Shown here piece after piece: positions 1-6,195 of a DNA stretch of 6,506 nt. The stretch comes from Pseudomonadota bacterium (GTDB taxonomy: Bacteria; Pseudomonadota; Gammaproteobacteria; Steroidobacterales; Steroidobacteraceae). The DNA lies in NCBI GenBank assembly GCA_023433515.1, contig JAEZCN010000209.1, positions 1 to 6,506 of the forward strand, given 5' to 3'. The stretch's first letter is position 1. Every line of letters starts with the position of its first letter. The translations under genes were made by a program, and so were the position numbers. A model generated the notes under the pieces. It ran no database searches. It saw only the letters and a list, made by a program, of their open reading frames with translations, and was not told the DNA's origin.

Positions 1-59
1 CCCGCGCGGGCCCGGCCGGCGCCGGGGCCGCCCCCCCCCCCCGTCGCGACCCCGCTTTC
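1..59. other. Extremely GC-rich segment downstream of the cytochrome gene
   Basis: No gene is visible in these bases. They contain a perfect 10-base palindrome at 1-10 (CCCGCGCGGG), another at 16-25 (CCGGCGCCGG), and a potential short stem of GGGG at 24-27 with CCCC at 31-34. Read on the minus strand, this lies just past the stop codon of the cytochrome gene, so a transcription-end structure is possible. There is no T-run after a stem in that direction, so I do not call an intrinsic terminator. The composition is more extreme than the rest of the window. Confidence 0.5.
31..42. repeat. C12 homopolymer tract
   Basis: Twelve consecutive C residues (twelve G on the minus strand) lie 17 bases beyond the stop codon of the cytochrome gene. 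The tract is outside any gene I can support, so length changes would not shift a reading frame in this window. It could be a slippage-prone sequence, a G-rich structure in the 3' end of the cytochrome transcript, or an assembly/sequencing artefact near a contig edge. Confidence 0.85.
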
Positions 60-1397
60 TCAGAGCGCGCCCAGAAAAGCGACCAGATCGTCCTCTTCCC
101 GACCCGTCAGGTTGAAGCCGCGCTTCACGCTGTAGTGGCGCACGACATCTCGCAGCGTGGCGGCGCTGCCATTGTGGAAGTACGGCGCCCGCGAGGCGAG
201 GCCACGCATGCTCGGCGTCTTGAACCTGCTGATGTCCGCGAAGCGGCCGGTGATGAAGGCCCGCCCGGGATCCGTCGTCTGCTTCTCCTCGACGGCACAG
301 GTCTCCTCTCCCGCCGGGCAGCGCTTGCGCACCGTGTACAAGGGCATGCGGGCCCCGCGGGTGTCGGCGCCGGAGACGCCGATGTCGAAGAACGCGTCGT
401 TCATGTTCGAGCCGTTGTTCGCCACGTTGTGGCAGCCGAGACAGGTTCCCCCGTTGGAGCTCTGACGCGTATTGAAGATCTCCTGTCCGCGGGCGATCTG
501 CGCGCGCAGCGCCGCCGCAATCGGCCTGCGATCGCAGCGATTCGGCACGAACCCGATCCAGTTGTCGTACAGGTCGAAGCGACCGATACGCGGCGTTTCC
601 AGGCTCAATGCCTCGGGGCCGCCGCGACCGCCGCACGAATCGAGCCGGCCGATGAACGGCACCGCGATCTGCGCGTGCCAGAGCTGCACCTCGTCGTCCA
701 CCATCGCGTTCACGAGCACGTCGGAGGGCGGCGGATCGCGCGGCGCTTCCAGCGCACCGATGGTCGCGGCACGGGCCTGCTGGACGAGCCCGAGGCGCGG
801 CGGGCCGCGATCTCCGGCAATACTGAACCGGCCATCCCAATGCACGCCGGAGAGGAGCTTCAGGTTGGCGGTGGCGAGCGGTCGGCGATAGAACGAGAAA
901 ACCGTCGTCGACCCGACGCCGTTGGGATCGTCCACGGCGACGACGTCGAAGTCGCGGTCTTCGCGCACCGGCCCGCCGCGCCGGAACAGGCCGTTCAGCA
1001 GCATGCTGTAACCCTTCTTGCGCTTCGCCACGGTAGACAGATCCAGGCTGGGATTGTCCGCATCGAGCTTGTTGAAGAGCGGATCGAGCCCGCCCGTGGC
1101 CAGGAAGCGTTTCTTGACGAACCCGGGCGTGACGCTCCAGCCCGCCTCGGCGGCGTGGCAACTCGCGCAGCTGCGCCCGTTCGCGCCCGGCGGCGTGTGG
1201 AAGTCATCGGCTAGATTCACGAAGCCTTCCTCGCTGAAAGTCGCCGCGGCGCCGTATTCGTTACGGATGGGAAAGTTGTTAGGCAGGGAGTGCGGCGCGC
1301 GCGGCCGCTGCACTTGCGGCTCGGCCGCGGCCGAGGGAAGCGAAAGTGGGAAGACGCAGGCGAGCAACACGAGGCCGAATGGACTGAGCTTGGACAT
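60..1397 (-). CDS. Exported di-heme cytochrome c, cytochrome c peroxidase/MauG superfamily
   Basis: A 445-residue periplasmic protein. Residues 1-25 form a signal peptide: a short basic start, a hydrophobic core, and an AAA|EP cleavage site after residue 25. Two covalent heme sites are seen, CASCH at 77-81 and CLGCH at 319-323. The C-terminal part carries the superfamily signature: FKTPSMRGL at 392-400, with Met397 a candidate axial ligand, and APYFHNGSAATL at 404-415. A second conserved-looking block, NLKLLSGVHWDGR at 178-190, and a DPLFNKLDADNP stretch at 105-116 resemble a larger sub-family annotated as cytochrome c peroxidase-like. The hemes are about 240 residues apart, much more than in classical CcpA enzymes, so H2O2 reduction is not assured; another di-heme oxidation role is possible. 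Six cysteines outside the heme motifs occur: Cys14 in the signal peptide, and Cys255, 288, 360 and 367 in the mature protein, which could form disulfides. The ATG at 1397 is chosen because it gives an intact signal peptide; the preceding ribosome binding site (GTGAGTG region) is weak. The gene is transcribed away from the sigma/kinase unit and has no partner in its own direction within the window. Confidence 0.88.
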   Translation of the reverse strand: MSKLSPFGLVLLACVFPLSLPSAAAEPQVQRPRAPHSLPNNFPIRNEYGAAATFSEEGFVNLADDFHTPPGANGRSCASCHAAEAGWSVTPGFVKKRFLATGGLDPLFNKLDADNPSLDLSTVAKRKKGYSMLLNGLFRRGGPVREDRDFDVVAVDDPNGVGSTTVFSFYRRPLATANLKLLSGVHWDGRFSIAGDRGPPRLGLVQQARAATIGALEAPRDPPPSDVLVNAMVDDEVQLWHAQIAVPFIGRLDSCGGRGGPEALSLETPRIGRFDLYDNWIGFVPNRCDRRPIAAALRAQIARGQEIFNTRQSSNGGTCLGCHNVANNGSNMNDAFFDIGVSGADTRGARMPLYTVRKRCPAGEETCAVEEKQTTDPGRAFITGRFADISRFKTPSMRGLASRAPYFHNGSAATLRDVVRHYSVKRGFNLTGREEDDLVAFLGAL

Positions 1398-1526
1398 GGA
1401 ACACTCACTATCTGGGATCTCTCCCGTGGATAACGCAATCCGCGCCCGGAATCCGCCACGACTCTCGAACTTTTTCTGCCGCGCAGCAGTGGGAGCGGTT
1501 CGGGCGCGTCCGCGAGCCTGATCGGA

Positions 1527-1557
1527 TTGCTCTGGAATCCCGGGCCTGCTTTAGAAT
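1527..1557 (+). promoter_or_regulatory. Possible sigma70-type promoter for the sigma/kinase unit
   Basis: TTGCTC at 1527-1532 and TAGAAT at 1552-1557 resemble -35 and -10 elements. TAGAAT matches TATAAT at five of six positions. The 19-base spacer is longer than the 17-base optimum, and TAGAAT overlaps one arm of the direct repeat. Transcription would begin near 1564, giving a leader of about 27 bases before the GTG at 1591. This is a pattern match only. Confidence 0.3.
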
Positions 1558-1563
1558 CCCGGG
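1535..1563 (+). repeat. Tandem-spaced 10-base direct repeat upstream of the sigma gene
   Basis: GAATCCCGGG occurs at 1535-1544 and again at 1554-1563, start to start 19 bases apart, just upstream of the sigma factor gene. Each copy includes the palindrome CCCGGG, so the two can also pair as a stem. Two identical sites close to two helical turns apart would suit a dimeric or paired regulator. No known operator is recognised. Confidence 0.6.
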
Positions 1564-1579
1564 GCTATCCAGTCCCCGG
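1559..1579 (+). other. Potential stem-loop in the sigma factor leader
   Basis: CCGGGG at 1559-1564 and CCCCGG at 1574-1579 are exact inverted complements with a nine-base loop. The structure ends 11 bases before the GTG start. If transcription begins upstream of it, it would occupy the place where a ribosome binding site is normally found. It has no T-run and is not a terminator. Confidence 0.4.
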
Positions 1580-1590
1580 TACCCCCGCTC

Positions 1591-2148
1591 GTGAAGGAAG
1601 ACATCACACAACTCCTGCGGTCCGCGCATGCGGGAGACACACGGGCGTCGGACCGGCTGTTCGAGCTCGCCTACCCCGCCCTCAAACGCATGGCGCGGCA
1701 GCGGCTGGGCAGAAATTCCGGCCTGCAGGCCTTGAGCGTCACCGAGCTCGTGCACGAAAGCTTTCTTCGGCTGATGGACCGCGGCCGCCTGCAGCTTTCG
1801 GACCGCGCCGACTTCTTCCGGTACATCGGGCGAGTCATGCGTACCGTGATCGTCGACGACGTGCGGGCCCGGAAGGCGAGCAAGCGCGGCGGCGACCAGG
1901 CATTCGTGACTCTCACTACCGGCGTGGCGGGCGATGACCTGAGCGACGATCGGGTGATCGCCGTGAACTCCGCGCTCGATGCCCTCGAGCGCATCGCGCC
2001 GGGTTTTCATCAGCTCGTCGAAATGCGTTACTTCGCGGGTCTGTCCGTCGGCGAAGTCGCGCAGGCGCTGGGCGTTTCCACGCGCACCGTCGAACGCGAA
2101 TGGGAGAAGGCGCGCGCGTTCCTGTACAAATTGATGGAAGAGAACTAA
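1591..2148 (+). CDS. ECF-like RNA polymerase sigma factor of the kinase-associated type (TIGR02999/ECF43-like)
   Basis: A 185-residue sigma70-family factor with only regions 2 and 4, the normal size for this class. Region 2 spans about residues 20-95, with the region 2.2 signature TELVHESFLRLMD at 51-63. Region 4 spans about 125-183, with the helix-turn-helix LSVGEVAQALGVSTRTVERE at 151-170. The N-terminus (DITQLLRSAHAGD, 4-16) is typical of the TIGR02999 / Sigma70_ECF (PF07638) group, which supports the GTG start at 1591; no other Met occurs before residue 34. No Shine-Dalgarno sequence precedes it. Canonical ECF factors have acidic residues (DAED-like) before LVQE; here that position reads SVTE (49-52), with Ser49 and Thr51 replacing acids. 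In the related Vibrio EcfP and Xanthomonas EcfK systems the partner Ser/Thr kinase controls the factor. The next gene is such a kinase and no anti-sigma gene is present, so phosphorylation control is the likely mode. Targets are not known from the sequence. Confidence 0.93.
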   Translation: MKEDITQLLRSAHAGDTRASDRLFELAYPALKRMARQRLGRNSGLQALSVTELVHESFLRLMDRGRLQLSDRADFFRYIGRVMRTVIVDDVRARKASKRGGDQAFVTLTTGVAGDDLSDDRVIAVNSALDALERIAPGFHQLVEMRYFAGLSVGEVAQALGVSTRTVEREWEKARAFLYKLMEEN

Positions 2149-2152
2149 CCAG

Positions 2153-2168
2153 CACGCGTGACCGCGTG
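2153..2168 (+). other. GC-rich hairpin between the sigma and kinase genes
   Basis: CACGCG at 2153-2158 and CGCGTG at 2163-2168 are perfect inverted complements around a TGAC tetraloop. The hairpin fills half of the 32-base gap between the sigma stop and the kinase start, and its last base is the first base of the kinase ribosome binding site. It lacks a following T-run, so it is more likely to tune kinase translation or mRNA stability than to terminate transcription. Confidence 0.5.
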
Positions 2169-2173
2169 GAGAG
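2168..2173 (+). promoter_or_regulatory. Ribosome binding site that decides the kinase start
   Basis: GGAGAG lies seven bases upstream of GTG 2181, a near-ideal Shine-Dalgarno placement. The upstream in-frame ATG at 2100 lies inside the conserved C-terminal coding region of the sigma factor and would add 27 residues of out-of-frame sigma sequence. The in-frame GTG at 2166 overlaps this site. I therefore prefer 2181. Confidence 0.75.
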
Positions 2174-2180
2174 AAGCGCC

Positions 2181-5100
2181 GTGCAATTGAAAGACATCAG
2201 TCCCGAAGCGGCGCAACAAATAGCCGCGTTGCTCGACGAAGCGCTGGACCTGCCTGCGGATCGCCGCGATGCATGGCAGGCGGATCTGCAGCGGCGCGAG
2301 CCCGAGCTCCATGAGCTCGTCCGGGATCTGTTGGTCGCCGTGGGTGGCTCGCGCCACGCGCTGCCCATCGAAACCGTCGAGTTCATGGAACGACACTTCC
2401 GCGAGGCCGGGCGACCGCTCCCATCTCTCGAGGGGCGCATGTTCGGTCCGTACCGCGTCGTGCGGCTGCTGGGCCAGGGCGGCATGGGCTCCGTGTGGCT
2501 TGCGGAACGCAGCGATGGCCTGTTCGCACGCCAGGTGGCATTGAAGCTGGTGCATGCGAGCCTGGCCAACCGGACGCTCGGCGCGCGCTTCGCGCGGGAG
2601 CGGAACATCCTCGCGGCGCTGGATCACCCCAACATCGCGCGCCTGCTCGATGCGGGCGTGACGGACGATGGCCAGCCGTATCTGGCGATCGAATACGTGG
2701 ACGGCATGCCGCTGACTACCTATTGCGACTCGAAGCGGCTGACCGTGCGCGAGCGCATCGGCCTCATCATGCAAGTGCTCACCGCACTGCGTCACGCGCA
2801 CCAGAACCTCACGGTGCATCGCGACCTGAAGCCCTCCAACATCCTCGTAACGGAGCAAGGCCAGGCGCGCCTGCTCGATTTCGGCATCGCGAAACTCATG
2901 ACGGAGGGCGAAGCGCAAGCGTCGGACCTCACGGAGATCGGCGGGCGCGCGCTCACGCCCGAATATGCCTCGCCCGAGCAGATAGCCGGACAACCGGTCA
3001 ACACGTCGAGCGACCTGTATTCGGTCGGCGTGCTGCTGTACGGATTGCTGAGCGGGCATCGTCCCTATGACCTGACGCGGGACTCGCGCGGAGCGCTCGA
3101 GGAAGCGGTTCTGTCCGCGGAACCCGCGCGCCCCAGCCAGCGCGAGCTCACGCGGGAGATCGCGGACGCGCGCGCCACCACGCCCGGAAAACTGGCGCAG
3201 ACGCTGGCCGGTGACCTGGACACCATCACTCTGCGGGCTCTGAAAAAGAATCCGGCCGAGCGTTACGCGACGGCCGATGCCTTTCACCAGGACTTGCAAC
3301 GCCATCTGGCCGGCCAACCCGTGCTGGCCAGGCCCGACAGCCCCGCGTATCGGCTGCGCAAGTTCATCGCGCGCCACAAGGGCGCGGTCGCATTCGCGGT
3401 GTTCACCGGCTTCGTGCTGCTGGTGACGACCGGGATTTCGATCCGGCAGGCCCTGGTAGCTGGAGAGCAGAGCCGCCTCGCGCGGATCGAGGCCCAACGC
3501 GCCCAGGCGGTACAGGAATTCCTGCTGGACGTGTTCAAGGCGAACTCCGTGCTGCAGCCGGACCCGCTTCGTGCCCAACAGACCACGGCGCGCGAACTGC
3601 TGGACGTGGGAGCGCAGCGAATCTCCGAGGGCCTGAAGGACGCGCCCGAGGCCCAGACCCAGGTGCTCGATACGCTGGCGGACATGTACTACCAGCTCGG
3701 GCTGTTCGACGATGCGGCGCGCATGCGCCAGCAGCGGATCGACGTGCTCAGGCGCGTTCACGGTGCGGCGGACATTCGCGTCGCGGACGCGCTGATGGGC
3801 TACGCGCGCGATACCTCCGGGTCCAGCCAGCCCGCACGTGCGCAGGATGCGCTCGCCGAAGCACAACGCATCCTCGATGGAAGCGGCGCTGGCCCATCGG
3901 ATCTGCACGGCATCCTCTTCCTGGAAATGGCGAATCTGCAGCAGTACACCTCGCTCACGAACATGCGCCACAACGCCGAGCAGGCGCGGCGGCATTTCGA
4001 CGCGCACCCTTCGGAATGGGGACTGTTCCACTCGCTCCAGGCCTCTGCCCGCGCCTGCTACTTCGCCGGCGATTTCGACTGCGCGCAGTCATGGCATCGC
4101 GAAGCGCTCGCCGAGGCGCAGCGCCGGCAACCCGGCGAGTCCGCGTGGCTGATCACGCCGCTGGTTCAGCTCGCGGAAGCGCAGATGGGCTCGTTGAACC
4201 TCGGCGAGGCCGAGGAGCACTACCGCGAAGCGCTGGCGCTGTCGCGCCGGCTCCACGGCGACTTGAGCGGCATCACGCTGCAGACGCAGGCCAAGGTCGC
4301 CGGCTTCCTGCACACCCACGGACGCCGGGCCGAAGGCACACAGCTCTTCGAGGACGTGCTGCAAAAAATCGGCATGGAGGAAGCCAACGCGACACCGGAC
4401 GCGGTCGGCACCGTGAACTGGGCGTACGGCACGGCCCTCATTTCGGAAGGACGGCTCGCGGAAGGCGAACGCTACGTGGCCGCCGAAGTCGCGGACCTGC
4501 GCGCGCACTATCCCGATACGCTGCCGCTCGCGCGGACACTGGATCGCCAGGCGGTGGCCTTCACGGCGATGGGCCGATACGCAGCGAGCGCGCGGAATCT
4601 CGACGAGGCGTTGCGGATCTGGCTCCGCGTCGGCGGCAACGGCGCCGAGCGCTCCGCCGGAAACCGCTTCGTGTTCGGGCAGGTCGCGCTCGCGCTCGCG
4701 CAGGGCGATGCCACGGACGCAATCGACAAGCTGAAGCAGGTCGCGCCACGCAAGGATGCCGACCGACTGCCATTGAACGTCGACGTCGTGCTGACTCAGC
4801 TTGCGAGCTCACAGGCCAGCCTGTTGCAGGATCGCGCGGCGGATGCCCAGAAGTCCGCGCGCGAGGCGTTGCACGCCATTCAGCGTTCTTCCCTGCGGTC
4901 GAACTACTCCACACTCGAAGCTGATGCGGCGCTGAGGCTGGGCCACGCGCTGCACCGCGCGGGAGACCTCCGGTCTGCACGGCGCCAGCTCGAGCACGCG
5001 CTGGATCTGCGCGGCAGGAGCGACGCCCCGGCCAGTCCGTGGCTCGCGGAGATGCGAATCGCCCTCGCCGATTGCCTGCTGGACCTGAACGAACGCGAAT

Positions 5101-5228
5101 CCGCGAAATGGCTGATCGAGCAGGCGGCGGCCGCACATGCCCACCACGTCGAGCTGGGCGAGCATTTCAGGCAGCCGCTGAAACGAGTCGCCGCGCGCGC
5201 CCTCAGAGCCCAGGCAGCGCAACGGTGA
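2181..5228 (+). CDS. Membrane-anchored Hanks-type Ser/Thr protein kinase with C-terminal TPR sensor region
   Basis: A 1015-residue protein from the preferred GTG start. Residues 1-85 form a helical N-terminal segment typical of kinases paired with TIGR02999 sigma factors. The kinase domain (about 90-375) has every catalytic element: Gly-loop GQGGMGSV at 98-105, the VALK lysine at 122, helix-C Glu140, HRDLKPSN at 213-220 with Asp215 and Asn220, DFG at 233-235, TPEYASPEQ at 259-267 and a subdomain IX Asp at 278. It is an RD kinase with Ser248, Thr251 and Thr259 in the activation segment, so autophosphorylation is expected. A basic patch (RLRKFIARHK) precedes one membrane helix at about 401-421. 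A short helical linker follows, then roughly 570 residues of degenerate TPR-like helical repeats, for example LGEAEEHYREALALSRRLHG at 674-693. With no signal peptide, the kinase should be cytoplasmic and the TPR part periplasmic. Its likely substrate is the adjacent sigma factor, with which it forms an operon. The periplasmic part holds Cys626, Cys634 and Cys965. The 3' end overlaps the convergent histidine kinase gene. Confidence 0.93.
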   Translation: MQLKDISPEAAQQIAALLDEALDLPADRRDAWQADLQRREPELHELVRDLLVAVGGSRHALPIETVEFMERHFREAGRPLPSLEGRMFGPYRVVRLLGQGGMGSVWLAERSDGLFARQVALKLVHASLANRTLGARFARERNILAALDHPNIARLLDAGVTDDGQPYLAIEYVDGMPLTTYCDSKRLTVRERIGLIMQVLTALRHAHQNLTVHRDLKPSNILVTEQGQARLLDFGIAKLMTEGEAQASDLTEIGGRALTPEYASPEQIAGQPVNTSSDLYSVGVLLYGLLSGHRPYDLTRDSRGALEEAVLSAEPARPSQRELTREIADARATTPGKLAQTLAGDLDTITLRALKKNPAERYATADAFHQDLQRHLAGQPVLARPDSPAYRLRKFIARHKGAVAFAVFTGFVLLVTTGISIRQALVAGEQSRLARIEAQRAQAVQEFLLDVFKANSVLQPDPLRAQQTTARELLDVGAQRISEGLKDAPEAQTQVLDTLADMYYQLGLFDDAARMRQQRIDVLRRVHGAADIRVADALMGYARDTSGSSQPARAQDALAEAQRILDGSGAGPSDLHGILFLEMANLQQYTSLTNMRHNAEQARRHFDAHPSEWGLFHSLQASARACYFAGDFDCAQSWHREALAEAQRRQPGESAWLITPLVQLAEAQMGSLNLGEAEEHYREALALSRRLHGDLSGITLQTQAKVAGFLHTHGRRAEGTQLFEDVLQKIGMEEANATPDAVGTVNWAYGTALISEGRLAEGERYVAAEVADLRAHYPDTLPLARTLDRQAVAFTAMGRYAASARNLDEALRIWLRVGGNGAERSAGNRFVFGQVALALAQGDATDAIDKLKQVAPRKDADRLPLNVDVVLTQLASSQASLLQDRAADAQKSAREALHAIQRSSLRSNYSTLEADAALRLGHALHRAGDLRSARRQLEHALDLRGRSDAPASPWLAEMRIALADCLLDLNERESAKWLIEQAAAAHAHHVELGEHFRQPLKRVAARALRAQAAQR

Positions 5229-6195
5229 AACGGCTGCCGCCGCCTTCGCGCGGCGCGTAATCGACATCCCCGCCATGCACTCGCGCGATCTGCCGGACGA
5301 TGGCGAGCCCCAGCCCCGCGCCGGTGGGTTGGTTTGTTGGTGCCGGGTGAGAAATTGCGGAGTTGGCAGGCGGGTCGGAGCGGCGGAAGAATGGCTCGAA
5401 GACGCGTTCGCGATCCTCGGCCGCGATGCCCGGACCCGTATCCTCGACGGTGAGTTCCGCACCCCGTTCGCCGCGCGTCACGCGCAGCTCGCTCGCGCCG
5501 CCCGCATGCACGCGCGCGTTCTCGAGGAGATTGCGGACCAGTCGTCGCAGCAGCAGCGGGTCACCGCGCAGCGTGACCGGCTCACCGGTCACTTCGAGAT
5601 CGAAAAACGCGGCCTCCTCGGCCGCCAGCGCCAGCAGGTCGAGCGTCTCGACGCGATCCGGTCGCTTGTTTGCATCCAGCCGGCTCGTGAGCAGTAGTTC
5701 GCCGATGAGCGCATCGAGCTCGCCGATGTTGCGCGCGAGCTCGGAGTTTGCGCTCGCATCGCCTGATGACAGCCGCTCGGCGGCCAATCTCATGCGCGTG
5801 AGCGGCGTGCGCAGCTCGTGCGAGCAGTTGGCGAGCAGCATCTGGTTGGCGCGCACCAGTTGCTCGATGCGCTCGGCGGATTCGTTGAAGCTCGTGGCGA
5901 GCGCGGCCACTTCGTCCCTGCCCTCGACGGAGACGCGCGCGGAGAGATCGCCCGAACCGAAGCTGCGCACGCCCTGCTTCAGGCGTTCCAGCCGAGCCGT
6001 GACGCCACGCGCGATCGGGTACGCGAGCAGCGCGAGACCCGCGCCCACCGCGCCCACCAGCAGGATGACCTGCGCGCCGTGCAACAACGTGCGCGCGCGA
6101 TGATCGATGACGTGCCAGAGCACGGCGATGCCCACCGTGAAGCAGATCAGCACGGCGATGATCGATAGATAGAGCTTGAGGTGCAGGCGGCGCAT
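5203..6195 (-). CDS. Sensor histidine kinase (two membrane spans, HAMP, HisKA, HATPase_c)
   Basis: A 330-residue inner-membrane kinase that should phosphorylate the response regulator encoded just upstream. The first membrane helix is at about 8-30, a loop of only about ten residues follows (31-40), and the second helix is at about 41-61. HAMP covers about 62-114. The dimerisation/phosphoacceptor domain has SHELRTPL at 125-132 with His126. The ATPase domain has an N box (NLLENARVH, 222-230), G1 box (DTGPG, 252-256), F box (FEPFF, 266-270) and G2 box (GAGLGLAIV, 292-300), so it looks fully active. The ATP lid between the F and G2 boxes is longer than usual: residues 274-291 are rich in Pro, Asn, Ser and Thr and use rare codons. 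The almost absent periplasmic loop suggests sensing within the membrane or through a partner protein. The ATG start at 6195 directly follows the TAG of the regulator gene, implying translational coupling. Confidence 0.93.
   Translation of the reverse strand: MRRLHLKLYLSIIAVLICFTVGIAVLWHVIDHRARTLLHGAQVILLVGAVGAGLALLAYPIARGVTARLERLKQGVRSFGSGDLSARVSVEGRDEVAALATSFNESAERIEQLVRANQMLLANCSHELRTPLTRMRLAAERLSSGDASANSELARNIGELDALIGELLLTSRLDANKRPDRVETLDLLALAAEEAAFFDLEVTGEPVTLRGDPLLLRRLVRNLLENARVHAGGASELRVTRGERGAELTVEDTGPGIAAEDRERVFEPFFRRSDPPANSAISHPAPTNQPTGAGLGLAIVRQIARVHGGDVDYAPREGGGSRFTVALPGL

Larger units (their letters stand above)
1398..1590. promoter_or_regulatory. Divergent intergenic region between cytochrome and sigma factor genes
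   Basis: This 193-base region must hold the start signals for both the leftward cytochrome gene and the rightward sigma/kinase unit, because both genes begin here. The plus-strand half contains a possible promoter, a 10-base direct repeat and a short inverted repeat, listed separately. For the minus strand I see no convincing -35/-10 pair. A shared regulator, or the sigma factor itself, could act here on both genes; this is inferred from layout only. Confidence 0.6.

Noticed and set aside
1..45. Intrinsic terminator for the cytochrome gene
   Set aside because: Short GC stems exist, but no T-run follows on the minus strand and the C-run itself makes chance pairing easy.
135..1214. A 359-codon open frame on the plus strand opposite the cytochrome gene
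   Set aside because: The heme motifs, signal peptide and family signatures are all on the minus strand. The opposite frame has no recognisable domain and looks like a shadow.
1410..1460. Minus-strand TTGCGT ... GATAGT as a promoter for the cytochrome gene
   Set aside because: The spacer is about 20 bases and both boxes match the consensus poorly, so I cannot support it.
2100..2180. Upstream ATG giving a 1042-residue Ser/Thr kinase
   Set aside because: The added 27 residues are read out of frame through the conserved end of the sigma gene, while GTG 2181 has a well-placed GGAGAG.
2145..4031. A 628-codon open frame on the minus strand opposite the Ser/Thr kinase gene
   Set aside because: It lies wholly antisense to a gene with clear kinase motifs. 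Its predicted protein shows no recognisable domain and an Arg/Gln/His-rich composition typical of antisense frames in GC-rich DNA.
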